Source of the DNA: Candidatus Galacturonatibacter soehngenii
GTDB taxonomy: Bacteria > Bacillota > Clostridia > Lachnospirales > Lachnospiraceae
DNA length: 64,000 bases
Assembly: GCF_008830185.1 (NCBI RefSeq)
Contig: NZ_WAGX01000008.1
Span: 1-64,000, forward strand
Reading direction: 5' to 3'
Numbering within the stretch: position 1 is the stretch's first letter; each line of letters starts with the position of its first letter. Position numbers and translations under genes: made by a program. Under the pieces are notes generated by a model. It was given only the letters and a program-made list of their open reading frames with translations. It was not told the DNA's origin and did no database searches. This document shows positions 1-8,674 of this stretch, piece by piece.

Positions 1-22
1 GAGAACTCTTGATATGAAAAGG

Positions 23-40
23 GCCCGCATGGAGGCGGGC
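23..40. other. GC hairpin near the left end of the IS91-like element
   Basis: GCCCGC at 23-28 pairs perfectly with GCGGGC at 35-40 across a six-base loop. It lies just downstream of the small minus-strand gene. It could be the rolling-circle end of the IS or a transcription stop; on the minus strand it is followed by a T-rich stretch. Confidence 0.5.
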
Positions 41-61
41 ACAACAAGTAAACGATAGGTT

Positions 62-241
62 TTAGAAGATATAGAAACCTTCAGCTCCCGGGAAGTCTTC
101 GTCAAACGCATCGTCTTCATTTAAGAAGTAATCCATATCAAGCAAATCATCCTCACTCATGTGGCGGATGTCATCAGCGGTCATGCCTTCGGGTGGATTC
201 TGTATATACTTGTTTCTGATTTCATCTGAACATTTTGACAT
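62..241 (-). CDS. Small acidic protein accompanying the IS91-like transposase
   Basis: This 59-residue acidic protein starts at the ATG at 241, which has a good ribosome binding site (GGAGG about nine bases upstream); a longer reading to 301 lacks one. It ends in an aspartate/glutamate-rich tail (DLLDMDYFLNEDDAFDEDF) and has no recognisable domain. It lies on the same strand, 57 bp after the transposase stop, inside the hairpin-bounded unit, so it probably travels with the insertion. Function unknown; its acidity would suit an accessory or DNA-mimic role, but that is speculation. Confidence 0.6.
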   Translation of the reverse strand: MSKCSDEIRNKYIQNPPEGMTADDIRHMSEDDLLDMDYFLNEDDAFDEDFPGAEGFYIF

Positions 242-297
242 AGTGTTTTCCTCCGTTTTATATATTTTATCACAGACGGAGGTGGTATGTATATATT

Positions 298-1449
298 TCA
301 TGCAGAAGAGAAAGTTGGGAGTCTTCCCATTGCCCTTTCATACATTTTGTCCAGAGAAATATGCTGATGTTTATGATAAAGCTCAAGAAAAAGCATTGTC
401 TCGCCACAGCATGGACATTTGAGAGGATCATAACCAAAAGAGGATAAAGTGCAATTGCGCCAGCGATTGAATGAAAGAATAACCTTATGTTTTTCTTTTG
501 ATATGGCAAGAGATAGCTTTTTATCACTCTCACGTGTTCTTGCATAAAGACCATAGTAGCGGATTTGTTTGAAGTGTTTTTCAGGAATGTGCATGCTTAG
601 TCGTTCAATGAATTCCATAACAGGAATGGTTTCAACGACAAGTTTGTCATCCTCATGACGATTGTAGTGAAAAGTTACATTTTCACCGTCGTAATCGTCG
701 ATACGAGAAGTGGCAATAACAGGACGACCAAGATAACGGCCTATGTATTTAGTAACAACTTTAGGATTACACTTATTAGGTTTTGCATAGACATAGAATC
801 CTTCTTTATGTTCGTGGTAGCATTTAGCCTTGACCAGTATAAAAGATGGCCCAAGCTTTTTCTCCATTAAGTTAAGGAGGGCTGTGCGAAAGGCGTTGCG
901 AAGGAATGTGTAATTAAAGTGAGTTTTGGGACGCCAAATACCAGAGTTACCAATGCCACCTTCGGACAGAAGACAATGAATATGAGGATTCCATTTCAAG
1001 TCTCTACCAAAAGTGTGGAGAACAAGAATGAATCCAGGCGTGAATTTTTCGGCTTTATTGTCTTTGTGAAATAAGCGAAAGACAACACTTTGAACAGCTT
1101 CAAAAAGAAGATTAAGAAGTTTTCTATCTTCAAGAAAGTAATGTCTAAGTTCAGAATCAATGGTAAAAACACAGTGACGGTGCTGAGCATTGATTATCTT
1201 AAAAGACATAGAGGTAGTGCGGTCAATGGAATACTTAGTTCCACAGGTAGGACAGAAGCGACTGTGACAACGGAAAGGAACAAATTTAAGGGTACCACAT
1301 TTGCCGCAACCATACATTGCACCACCAAAAGAAGGGTCACCGCAGTTAATCATACGATTAACATTTTCAATGACCGACTTGCGAGGGTGTAAAGTATAAA
1401 TCATTCTTTCATAGTTATCTTTAAATATATCCTGAAGTATGTTGCTCAT
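298..1449 (-). CDS. IS91-family HUH (rolling-circle) transposase
   Basis: This protein of about 383 residues has an N-terminal zinc-binding region (CGKCG, then CHSRFCPTCG), as in the Zn_Tnp_IS91 domain. The HUH motif WNPHIHCLL coordinates the metal used for single-strand nicking. The tyrosine region YIGRYLGR provides candidate nucleophiles. A second Cys cluster (CPCCGE) lies near the C-terminus. The family inserts by rolling-circle transposition. The start is uncertain: ATG at 1449 is preferred over an upstream TTG at 1476, and neither has a clear ribosome binding site. The reading frame is intact and all key residues are present, so it is probably active. Confidence 0.85.
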   Translation of the reverse strand: MSNILQDIFKDNYERMIYTLHPRKSVIENVNRMINCGDPSFGGAMYGCGKCGTLKFVPFRCHSRFCPTCGTKYSIDRTTSMSFKIINAQHRHCVFTIDSELRHYFLEDRKLLNLLFEAVQSVVFRLFHKDNKAEKFTPGFILVLHTFGRDLKWNPHIHCLLSEGGIGNSGIWRPKTHFNYTFLRNAFRTALLNLMEKKLGPSFILVKAKCYHEHKEGFYVYAKPNKCNPKVVTKYIGRYLGRPVIATSRIDDYDGENVTFHYNRHEDDKLVVETIPVMEFIERLSMHIPEKHFKQIRYYGLYARTRESDKKLSLAISKEKHKVILSFNRWRNCTLSSFGYDPLKCPCCGETMLFLELYHKHQHISLDKMYERAMGRLPTFSSA

Positions 1450-1523
1450 AAGATTATTATGAAGGATTTGTAGCAAAAAGAAACCCCCCTAAATCCCCTC
1501 AAGATTGAGGGGGAGGGGAGTTG

Positions 1524-1544
1524 AAGTGTCGAAGACACTTTTTT
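1524..1544 (+). terminator. Rho-independent terminator upstream of the CD1845-like gene
   Basis: AAGTGTC-GAA-GACACTT forms a seven-pair stem with a three-base loop, followed by a run of Ts. It would stop plus-strand transcription arriving from the ICE genes left of the window. Confidence 0.7.
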
Positions 1545-1552
1545 ATATATAC

Positions 1553-1579
1553 GACTTCGGGCCAACTTGTCCCGAAGTC
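1553..1579. repeat. ICE palindrome, copy 1
   Basis: GACTTCGGG at 1553-1561 and CCCGAAGTC at 1571-1579 flank the nine-base core CCAACTTGT. It is one of five copies of the same intergenic palindrome. It lies between the terminator at 1524-1544 and the promoter of the CD1845-like gene. Confidence 0.85.
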
Positions 1580-1603
1580 ATAGGACAAGGTCGGTGTGGC
1601 CTC

Positions 1604-1639
1604 GACAACATTGTTGCACCCTTTCCAAAATGGTAAAAT
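1604..1639 (+). promoter_or_regulatory. Promoter with CAACATTGTTG palindrome at the -35
   Basis: TTGTTG at 1611-1616 and TAAAAT at 1634-1639 are 17 bp apart. The -35 lies in the palindrome CAACATTGTTG (1606-1616), an obvious operator candidate. Nearly the same block, including CCAAAATGGTA before the -10, is found upstream of the recombinase gene at 10,711-10,747. Confidence 0.65.
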
Positions 1640-1686
1640 ATAGGTAGAACCAAACGTTAAAATCAACCAATGAAAGGGGATTTTTT

Positions 1687-1986
1687 ATGAAGTTAATCAA
1701 GTTTGTATTTAAGATTATCGCCGCTCCGCTGGTCGTTGTGCTTACGATTGCAACGCCCATATTTACATTTCTGTTTTGCTATGCCGCAACCTTGTTAGAG
1801 ATTGTTTCCGGGATAGGCGTTCTTGTCAGTATCGCCCTGCTGATAAGCGGAGAAAAGCTTGGCTGTGGTGTGTTCCTGTTCCTGTCATTCCTGATTTCTC
1901 CCTTTGGTATTCCTGCCATTGCAGAATGGCTGATTGACAGGCTGCGCAGCCTTAACTACTCCCTTCGATATTTCATAATGAGCTAA
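1687..1986 (+). CDS. CD1845-family conjugative-transposon membrane protein
   Basis: The product is a 99-residue hydrophobic protein with two to three predicted membrane helices (about residues 8-35, 40-55 and 60-80) and a short basic tail. Length, hydrophobic pattern and place directly before the relaxase match the CD1845 family named from Clostridioides conjugative transposons. The role is unknown; membrane location suggests a link to the transfer channel or to entry control. The family assignment is from memory of the family. Confidence 0.65.
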   Translation: MKLIKFVFKIIAAPLVVVLTIATPIFTFLFCYAATLLEIVSGIGVLVSIALLISGEKLGCGVFLFLSFLISPFGIPAIAEWLIDRLRSLNYSLRYFIMS

Positions 1987-2013
1987 AAAATAGGATGGCA
2001 GAATAACCGAGAT

Positions 2014-2038
2014 ACTTCGGGTCAACTTGGCCCGAAGT
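2014..2038. repeat. ICE palindrome, copy 2
   Basis: ACTTCGGG (2014-2021) and CCCGAAGT (2031-2038) flank the core TCAACTTGG. It sits between the CD1845-like gene and the relaxase start at 2066, so it is well placed to control relaxase expression or to lie beside a transfer origin. Confidence 0.85.
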
Positions 2039-2065
2039 TATTTTATGCAGGAAAGAAGGCTGCAT

Positions 2066-3482
2066 ATGGCAACAACCCGCTTTATGACCCGTCATATCGG
2101 GAGCGGAAAGACAATCATAGAAACCTTAAAGGATGGATTTGACTATGGTAAAAATCCGAAAAAGACCCGCAATGGGGATTTGATTATCGCCTATGAATGT
2201 GACCCCGCCACGGCTGACGCTGAATTTTTACTCTCTAAGGCAAAGTATAAAGCTATCACAGGCCGGGAACAGAAAAAGGATAATGATGTTCTATATTATC
2301 AAATCCGGCAGGCGTTCCCGCCCGGTGAAGTAACCGCAGAAACAGCCCTCAAAATCAGCTATGACCTTGCAATGCGCTGGACGAAAGGCAGACACGCCTT
2401 TTTTGTGGTATCACACATAGACCGTCCACACCCGCATTGCCATATTTATTACAACTCAACCTCACTGGATTGTACCCGGAAATTTCGAGATTTTATTGGT
2501 TCGGCGCGGGCTGTCCGGCGGCTTTCTGACCGGATTTGTCTTGAAAACGGTTTATCGTATAGTCGCCAATCCAAAACTGAAAAGCAAAGGCCAATACAAA
2601 CACTATGGGCAATGGCAAGGCAACAATAGGCCGCTGACTTTTCAAGAACGGTTGAAAGCACAGATTGATATTTGCCTTACCCAAAAACCGCCGGATATGG
2701 AAGCATTTTTACAGGCAATGGCGGCGGCTGGCTATGAGGTAAAGCATGGGCGCGGCGGCGTGATTAGCTTCCGCACCGAGGGACAAGAACGCTTTACCCG
2801 GCTTCGGGCTTCTACACTTGGCAAGGGTTACGGTCAGGAGGACATACAGGCAGTTATTGAAGGCAAAACCTCCCTATCAGAGAACCGCACAGGAGTTACC
2901 CACAAGGTTAATCTGATTGTGGATATTCAGTCCCGCATGAAAGCAGGAAAAGGCCCGGCTTATGAGCGGTGGGCAAAAATTTTCAACCTAAAGCAGATGG
3001 CGGCAACACTTCAATATTTGCAGGAAAATAACCTGCTGGAATATGAGCAGTTAGAGAAAAAGACAACAGAGGTTACAGACCGCTTTCACGCTCTTTCCGA
3101 CAGTATAAAATCCACCGAAGCCGCTATTCATGTCAATGCGGAGTTAAAGGCGGCGGTGGTCGATTACGCCAAAACCCGGCCTGTGTTTGAGGACTATAAG
3201 GCCGCAAGGTACAGTAAAAAATATTTTTCAGAACATGAGGCTGATATTGCCTTATATCGTTCAGCACAAGATACGTTCCGGCGGTTACTGTCCGGGGCGA
3301 AGCTCCCCAAAATGGATACGCTCAAAGCCGAGTATCAAACATTGACGGCAAAGAAAAAAGCCGCCTACAGTGAATACCGGACGGCAAGAAAAGAAATGCA
3401 GGAGCTTATCGTAGCAAAGACCAATATTGACCATCTGCTCGGCCTGACGGACGCGCAGAAAAATAAGGAAATGGAGCGATAA
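2066..3482 (+). pseudogene. MobP-type relaxase, split by a one-base frameshift
   Basis: The relaxase would nick the element's transfer origin and lead the strand into the recipient. The N-terminal part (2066-2557) has the typical start MATTRFMTRHIGSGKT and the metal-binding His motif HPHCHIYYN. After GLS at 2557 the homologous reading continues in the next frame from 2559 (IVANPKLKSKG...) to the stop at 3482. Removing one T at 2558 restores about 471 residues. Without correction the first frame stops at 2629 after 188 residues, leaving the HUH core without its C-terminal coiled part. It could be a sequencing error, a phase-variable site or a true inactivation; no long homopolymer supports slippage. 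Confidence 0.8.
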
Positions 3483-3513
3483 TGACATGACGCAACATGA
3501 GGTGCTAAGCGCC

Positions 3514-3540
3514 GACTTCGGGACAAATTGGCCCGAAGTC
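3514..3540. repeat. ICE palindrome, copy 3
   Basis: GACTTCGGG (3514-3522) and CCCGAAGTC (3532-3540) flank the core ACAAATTGG, the most divergent of the five cores. It lies 30 bp after the relaxase stop. Confidence 0.85.
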
Positions 3541-3547
3541 GCAGGGT

Positions 3548-3631
3548 TTGGGGCGGCTTGCCCCAACAAGCAATTTTTAGGATTTGACCGCAGGGAAAAT
3601 CTTAAAAATGTGCAAGTGTCAATACACTTGC
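3548..3631. other. Two hairpins downstream of the relaxase (possible oriT-like region)
   Basis: TTGGGGC (3548-3554) pairs with GCCCCAA (3560-3566). GCAAGTGT (3612-3619) pairs with ACACTTGC (3624-3631) across a CAAT loop. The second hairpin is followed by CCTGCTTGCC. A hairpin followed by a short conserved stretch resembles relaxase nick regions, but no nick site is recognised here. No credible gene lies between 3483 and 3738. Confidence 0.4.
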
Positions 3632-3680
3632 CCTGCTTGCCGGTTAGTGGAATCGCTAAAACTCGCTGCCTATAAGCAAG

Positions 3681-3709
3681 TTGATATTATTCGGATATTC
3701 GTATATAAT
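3681..3709 (+). promoter_or_regulatory. Promoter for the HTH-bceRS genes
   Basis: TTGATA at 3681-3686 and TATAAT at 3704-3709 are 17 bp apart, 30 bp before the HTH gene at 3739. Confidence 0.65.
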
Positions 3710-3738
3710 CAATTTAAACTTGGAAAAGGGGTGGTATT

Positions 3739-3954
3739 ATGATTGATTATATTTCGGTTCGAGATGCTGCTATTAAATGGGCCATTTCAGAGCGTAGAAT
3801 ACAAAAACTTTGTGAAGAAAACAGGATAGATGGCGTTGTGCGCTTTGGTCGTTCATGGGCTATTCCCAAAGATGCCCCAAAACCTTTAGACACTAGATTG
3901 AAACAAAACCGAAAAGGAAGTGATAAATTTCATGTATCAGATTATGATAATTGA
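3739..3954 (+). CDS. Small helix-turn-helix DNA-binding protein
   Basis: This 71-residue protein has a MerR/excisionase-like helix-turn-helix followed by a wing: residues 4-33 read as helix-turn-helix and RFGRSWAIPKDAPKP is the typical wing. Such small proteins often precede the regulators of resistance cassettes on Firmicute ICEs. Its end overlaps the response regulator start (3932) by 23 bases, implying translational coupling and a shared transcript. It may act as a local regulator or a recombination directionality factor; the position next to bceRS favours regulation. Confidence 0.7.
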   Translation: MIDYISVRDAAIKWAISERRIQKLCEENRIDGVVRFGRSWAIPKDAPKPLDTRLKQNRKGSDKFHVSDYDN

Positions 3955-4597
3955 AGATGATTCGGTAATTCAGGAAGAATTATCGGTTCTTTTGCAAAGC
4001 AACGGCTATGAAGTCACTTTACTAAACGATTTTTTAAATATGGCTTCTGATGTGAAAAAGCATAGTCCCCACCTGCTTTTATTGGATATTAACCTGCCTG
4101 TGCAGGATGGTTTTAAAATTTGCTCCCAAATACGCACATTTTCAAGCGTACCGATTATATTTGTCACAAGTAGAAATACGGATATGGATGAACTAAACAG
4201 TATTATGCTGGGCGGCGACGATTTTATTACAAAGCCATATAACACCTCCATTTTACTGGCTCGCATTGCTTCTCTGTTAAAACGCACCTATGCCTCGGAA
4301 CATGCAGAAACTTTGACATACCAAGATGTAATTTTACACTTAGAGAGCAGCAAAATAGAACATCAAGGTAAGGAAGTTGAGCTAACGAAAAATGAACTAA
4401 AAATCATGGCTTTTCTTTTTAAAAACGCTGGGAAAATTGTCCCCCGTGCGGATCTGGTTGAATATCTTTGGGATAGCCAGCTTTATGTGGATGATAATGC
4501 TTTAAGCGTAAATATTACAAGAATTCGAGAAAAGTTAAAGCAAATTGATATAACGGATTTTATCCAGACGAAACATCGGCAGGGGTATTTAATATGA
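3932..4597 (+). CDS. bceR: BceR-type response regulator (OmpR family)
   Basis: This 221-residue regulator has an N-terminal receiver domain (phospho-acceptor Asp in LLLLDINLP, about residue 52; Lys in DDFITKPY) and a C-terminal OmpR-type winged helix. It would switch on the downstream transporter when its kinase reports peptide antibiotics. The ATG at 3932 is chosen because AAGGAAG lies 11 bases upstream; a GTG at 3920 is less likely. It overlaps the kinase gene by four bases. An inverted repeat of the published Bce type before the transporter genes (5622-5635) is its likely binding site. Confidence 0.85.
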   Translation: MYQIMIIEDDSVIQEELSVLLQSNGYEVTLLNDFLNMASDVKKHSPHLLLLDINLPVQDGFKICSQIRTFSSVPIIFVTSRNTDMDELNSIMLGGDDFITKPYNTSILLARIASLLKRTYASEHAETLTYQDVILHLESSKIEHQGKEVELTKNELKIMAFLFKNAGKIVPRADLVEYLWDSQLYVDDNALSVNITRIREKLKQIDITDFIQTKHRQGYLI

Positions 4598-5607
4598 AAT
4601 ATAAACACTATTTAATAGATCGGATACCCTGTATACTTACACATATTTTATCAATGCTTGGTTGTACGATTTTTTTACTGGCTATAAAAACACAAAAGGG
4701 AATTATCCTGATTCTGCTTCTTGCATGGTTTCTGATTGTATCAATTTATATAAATGTGCGTTACTATTTCCGCAACCGATACTTTGCAGATATTCTTTCA
4801 CAGCTTGATAACTTAGATAAAAAATATTTGATTTCGGAAGTAATGGACTACCCTGCGTTTACAGAGGATAGGATTTATTATCATATACTGAAAACTGCTA
4901 ATAAATCAATGATGGAACAGGTTTCCGAGACGAAACGGGAGCGTAAGGAGTATAAAGAATATATTGAACAATGGATACATGATGTCAAAACACCGATTTC
5001 GGCTATGAGCCTTATCTGCGAAAATAATAAGTCCGATAGCACCAGAAAGATAATGGCTGAACTGGAAAAAGTCAGCCACTATACGGAACAGGCACTTTAT
5101 TATGCAAGAAGCGAAAATGTGGAAAAAGATTATTTAATAAAAGAAGTTCTGCTGTCGGAAATGATACACTCCGCTATTGCAGGAAACAAGCAGTTGTTTC
5201 TTCAAAATCATGTTTCTGTTCAAATAGAAAACTGTGAATATACTGTCTGCACAGATGAAAAATGGATTGGCTTCATTTTGAATCAGCTCATTTCTAATGC
5301 AATCAAATATAGTGAAAAAGAGTCGATTATTTTATTTGAGGCACATTCCAATCATGGTAATATCATCCTATCCCTTAATGATAATGGCGTTGGGATTTCT
5401 GAAAGTGACTTACCTCGTATTTATGAAAAAGGTTTTACCGGAAAAAACGGAAGAACCGGAAAAAGTTCTACTGGCATTGGCTTATTTTTATGCAAACGCC
5501 TTTGTGAAAAGCTTGGTATTGATATTGCAGTAAAATCTAAGATTGGAAAAGGAACCTCCGTAGAACTCTATTTTCCAAAAGGGGATTTTGTGAAAGTGCA
5601 GGAGTAA
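4594..5607 (+). CDS. bceS: BceS-type intramembrane-sensing histidine kinase
   Basis: The 337-residue kinase has two membrane helices (about residues 12-32 and 36-56) with almost no outside loop, the hallmark of BceS kinases, which read the state of the partner ABC transporter rather than a ligand. The HisKA motif is QWIHDVKTPISAM (phosphorylated His about residue 129). The ATPase domain shows the N box (NQLISNAIKYS), DNGVGI, and a G-rich lid (TGKSSTGIGLFL). The start ATG overlaps the bceR stop (ATGA). Confidence 0.88.
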   Translation: MKYKHYLIDRIPCILTHILSMLGCTIFLLAIKTQKGIILILLLAWFLIVSIYINVRYYFRNRYFADILSQLDNLDKKYLISEVMDYPAFTEDRIYYHILKTANKSMMEQVSETKRERKEYKEYIEQWIHDVKTPISAMSLICENNKSDSTRKIMAELEKVSHYTEQALYYARSENVEKDYLIKEVLLSEMIHSAIAGNKQLFLQNHVSVQIENCEYTVCTDEKWIGFILNQLISNAIKYSEKESIILFEAHSNHGNIILSLNDNGVGISESDLPRIYEKGFTGKNGRTGKSSTGIGLFLCKRLCEKLGIDIAVKSKIGKGTSVELYFPKGDFVKVQE

Positions 5608-5621
5608 GTCCTCTGCACTTC

Positions 5622-5635
5622 TTACATTTTTGTAA
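5622..5635 (+). promoter_or_regulatory. BceR-type operator upstream of bceAB
   Basis: TTACA-TTTT-TGTAA is a perfect inverted repeat matching the published Bce-type consensus TNACA-N4-TGTAA. It lies in the 96-bp gap between bceS and bceA. An AT-rich stretch with TATATT near 5670 could be the -10, so the transporter probably has its own inducible promoter. Confidence 0.7.
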
Positions 5636-5703
5636 GAACTTCGTAAGGAAAGTAGATACAGTTAGATTTTTATATTCGTTAGAATGAATGTGAGGTGGAC
5701 GAA

Positions 5704-6471
5704 ATGAAACAAATTTTAAAAATTGAACATATTGAAAAATACTATGGAAACAAAGGGAATATTACAAAAGCTATTGATGACATTAGCTTTGAAGTACAAA
5801 ACGGTGAATTTATCGCTATTATGGGTGCATCCGGTTCAGGAAAAACAACGTTGCTTAACTGTATTTCAACGATTGATACAGTCAGTGCAGGACACATCTT
5901 TCTGGATAATGCGGATATTACGGAAATTATGGAAAAGGAGCTTGCACGTTTTCGCAGGGAAAATCTTGGGTTTATCTTTCAAGATTTCAATCTGTTGGAT
6001 ACTCTAACCATTAGTGAAAATATCGCAATGGCTTTAACTATCAACAAAGTTCCGGTGGAAGAAATTGACCCTCGTGTGAAAAAAATGGCCGAAAAGTTGG
6101 ATATTGTACCGATACTTGATAAGTTTCCTTATCAGGTTTCCGGAGGTCAGAAACAGCGTTGTGCCTGTGCACGAGCCATGATTAACAGCCCGAAGCTGAT
6201 ATTGGCAGACGAGCCTACCGGAGCACTGGATAGCCACTCGGCACAGATGCTTCTGACTACAATACAGACTATGAATCAAGAGTTTGATGCAACCATTCTT
6301 ATGGTTACTCACGATGCTTTCACAGCAAGCTATGCAAAACGGATTCTGTTTTTAAAGGACGGTCATATTTTTACGGAAATTATACGTGGAGAACAGTCCC
6401 GAAAACAGTTATTCGGAAAAATTCTCGATGTAATGACATTGCTGGGAGGTGATTTATCCGATGTACGGTAA
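5704..6471 (+). CDS. bceA: BceA-type ABC transporter ATPase
   Basis: This 255-residue ATPase has a Walker A motif (GASGSGKTT), Q-loop (IFQDFN), signature (VSGGQKQR) and Walker B with catalytic Glu (LILADEPTGALDS), followed by the H-loop (VTHD). It powers a Bce-type exporter/target-protection transporter against cell-wall-active peptides such as bacitracin or lantibiotics. The start at 5704 follows GAGGTGG; a GTG at 5695 would place the ribosome binding site inside the gene. It overlaps bceB by 11 bases. The substrate cannot be told from sequence. Confidence 0.88.
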   Translation: MKQILKIEHIEKYYGNKGNITKAIDDISFEVQNGEFIAIMGASGSGKTTLLNCISTIDTVSAGHIFLDNADITEIMEKELARFRRENLGFIFQDFNLLDTLTISENIAMALTINKVPVEEIDPRVKKMAEKLDIVPILDKFPYQVSGGQKQRCACARAMINSPKLILADEPTGALDSHSAQMLLTTIQTMNQEFDATILMVTHDAFTASYAKRILFLKDGHIFTEIIRGEQSRKQLFGKILDVMTLLGGDLSDVR

Positions 6472-8674
6472 ACTTATTCTCCGCAATGCAAAGAGATCTA
6501 TTAAAGACTACCTGATTTATATTATTACTTTGACCCTTTGTGTAACTATGTTTTATTCGTTTCTGTCCATTTCCAGCAATTATTATCATCCCAGCATCGG
6601 AGTTCAGTATAACTTGAATATATTAAGCGATGCGATGAAAGCAGCTATCTGTGCCATTACATTCTTGTTGCTTTTCTTAATCAAATATGTCAACAACTAT
6701 ATGATACGGCGTAAGCAAAAAGAATTTGCCATACAGACTGTAATGGGAATGGAACAAAAAACCACCGCTACGTTATTTTTCTTAGAAACTTTAATAATGG
6801 GATTGGTTGCTTTAGGAATGGGTATTATCCTTGGTACATTCTGCTCTCAATTTATTACAGCAATGCTTTTATCCGCTTACGGACAACCTTTCCAGCTTTC
6901 ATGGATGCTTTATCCCGATACTGTTCTTCTTACGATAATGTTCTTCACGATTAGCTTTGTTCTTATAGGCTTGTTCAACATTCGTACCATACGGAAAATC
7001 AAGGTCATTGATATGCTTAATGCGGATAAAAAGAATGAACCACACTTTAAAAAAAGTAAATGGATGCCGATTATTACCGTTTTATTTAGTATATTTCTAA
7101 TTATTATGCTGGTCACGGGCATATCTAAAATGTATTACTATTTTGATACCCGCCTGCCATTTTCAGTACACCTGATGTTTTGGGGGAATATACTGATACC
7201 AGCTTTCACATTAGTGGGTATTCTCGCATGGATTTTTTTGCACAAAAAATTTGGCTTTTCAAAGCTCGTGATTTTCCTGTTAATTATGGCACTCGCCGCA
7301 ACAGCCTCCTCCGCGAGCGTTCCGGTTTTACAAATGAAATATTACCTTGCCTTGGGAACAGGAACGAATAACAGTTATATGATTTTTCTTTTAGTTGGAT
7401 TAGTTTTTATTATATGCGCCGTTTTTTATTTAGCAAGTAATGTGATTACATCCATGAAAGAAAAATCGTTGCAGAAAAAGTATTACGAGGAAAATCTTTT
7501 CTTTTTCGGACAAATTATCTCAAAGCTAAAGACAACCACCAAAACCATGACTTTGATTTGTCTTACGCTTGTGCTCTCCATAAGTATGTTCTTGATTGAA
7601 CCGGCTCTGAACGGCTGGGTTTCCGGCTATCTGGATACCCGTTCGGTATTTGATGTGCAAGTTCTTTCCCAGTATAATAAAGCATTTGACATCAAAGAAC
7701 TCCCGAATACTAATTATGACTTTGTGACGGAATATCTGGCTGAAAATAATATACAGATAATAGATGATTGTTCTTTCAGCTTGTATCTCCCAATGGCAGA
7801 GGATTTTCATCAACGAATTAAATGGTCTTTTCCGGTATTGGCAATTTCGTTATCTGATTATAACCATTTGCTCGATATGAGAGGATTAGATACTATAACA
7901 CTGGACGAAAACGAGTTTACTACCCAATGGCAGTCCATTGCTACTGAAGAGGAACGCAATGAATTTATAGAGTCACATTCTACTGTTCGGACAGATGCCG
8001 GAATACTGGAGATGGCTTCCGAAAATGCTTCCGATGCCGCATTGGGAGAATATCTCTATAACAATTACACCGATGTTGTCTATGTTTTTCCAGATGAAAT
8101 CTGTAAACAGCTCTTAAGTGTCAACCGCAACCGCGCTATTAAAACGGCTGAACCGCTTCCTTATGATGTTGCAATCGGATTACAGCAGGAATTTGAAAGA
8201 AAGTTTCCAGAACAACCGGAGGGCGTTAATTATTACATTCGCACCAGTACACAACAGATTAACAGCACCACAGCGAGCAACTTTGTCATGCAGGCAAGTA
8301 TGACTTATGGTGCGGTCGTACTGTTAATTATGTGTTTTACAATTTTAGCATTACAACAGCTTTTGGATGCCACACATTATAAATACCGATTCGGTGTTCT
8401 TCGTAAGCTTGGCGTAGATGAAACTCATATCAACCGACTTGTTTTAAAACAGCTTGGTGTTTGGTTTGGATTGCCGATTGGTATTGCGGTGCTTGCATCT
8501 ACAGTATTTGGTGGATATTTCTTTAATATGTTTTCTTCGCAGATTTCTGCTTATATCGGTGCTGAAATACTTGCCGTACAAATACTGCTAATCGCCGGTA
8601 TACTTTTGATTCTTCTTACTTGTTATTTTGTCAGCACATGGATTTTATTTAACCGTACTATACGAAAGGAATAA
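6461..8674 (+). CDS. bceB: BceB-type ABC transporter permease
   Basis: This 737-residue permease has FtsX-type regions near both ends and about ten membrane helices. A large extracellular domain of about 220 residues (around residues 395-615) is typical of BceB/VraE proteins, where it senses the peptide and signals to BceS. The ATG at 6461 has GGAGGT eleven bases upstream and overlaps the end of bceA. Together bceRS-bceAB is a complete sensing and resistance module carried as ICE cargo. Confidence 0.88.
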   Translation: MYGKLILRNAKRSIKDYLIYIITLTLCVTMFYSFLSISSNYYHPSIGVQYNLNILSDAMKAAICAITFLLLFLIKYVNNYMIRRKQKEFAIQTVMGMEQKTTATLFFLETLIMGLVALGMGIILGTFCSQFITAMLLSAYGQPFQLSWMLYPDTVLLTIMFFTISFVLIGLFNIRTIRKIKVIDMLNADKKNEPHFKKSKWMPIITVLFSIFLIIMLVTGISKMYYYFDTRLPFSVHLMFWGNILIPAFTLVGILAWIFLHKKFGFSKLVIFLLIMALAATASSASVPVLQMKYYLALGTGTNNSYMIFLLVGLVFIICAVFYLASNVITSMKEKSLQKKYYEENLFFFGQIISKLKTTTKTMTLICLTLVLSISMFLIEPALNGWVSGYLDTRSVFDVQVLSQYNKAFDIKELPNTNYDFVTEYLAENNIQIIDDCSFSLYLPMAEDFHQRIKWSFPVLAISLSDYNHLLDMRGLDTITLDENEFTTQWQSIATEEERNEFIESHSTVRTDAGILEMASENASDAALGEYLYNNYTDVVYVFPDEICKQLLSVNRNRAIKTAEPLPYDVAIGLQQEFERKFPEQPEGVNYYIRTSTQQINSTTASNFVMQASMTYGAVVLLIMCFTILALQQLLDATHYKYRFGVLRKLGVDETHINRLVLKQLGVWFGLPIGIAVLASTVFGGYFFNMFSSQISAYIGAEILAVQILLIAGILLILLTCYFVSTWILFNRTIRKE

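Larger units (their letters stand above)
23..1512 (-). mobile_element. IS91-like HUH insertion inside the ICE (ends approximate)
   Basis: A minus-strand HUH transposase and a small downstream partner gene are bounded by two hairpins: GCCCGC/GCGGGC at 23-40 and CCCCTC/GAGGGG at 1495-1512. IS91-family elements have no terminal inverted repeats and end in subterminal hairpins (origin and terminus), which fits. The true termini cannot be fixed without an empty-site comparison. A terminator that probably belongs to the ICE lies just outside at 1524-1544. Confidence 0.55.

Noticed and set aside
3487-3675. Open frame of 62 codons after the relaxase
   Set aside because: It is a translation of the palindrome and hairpins, with no ribosome binding site or family likeness.
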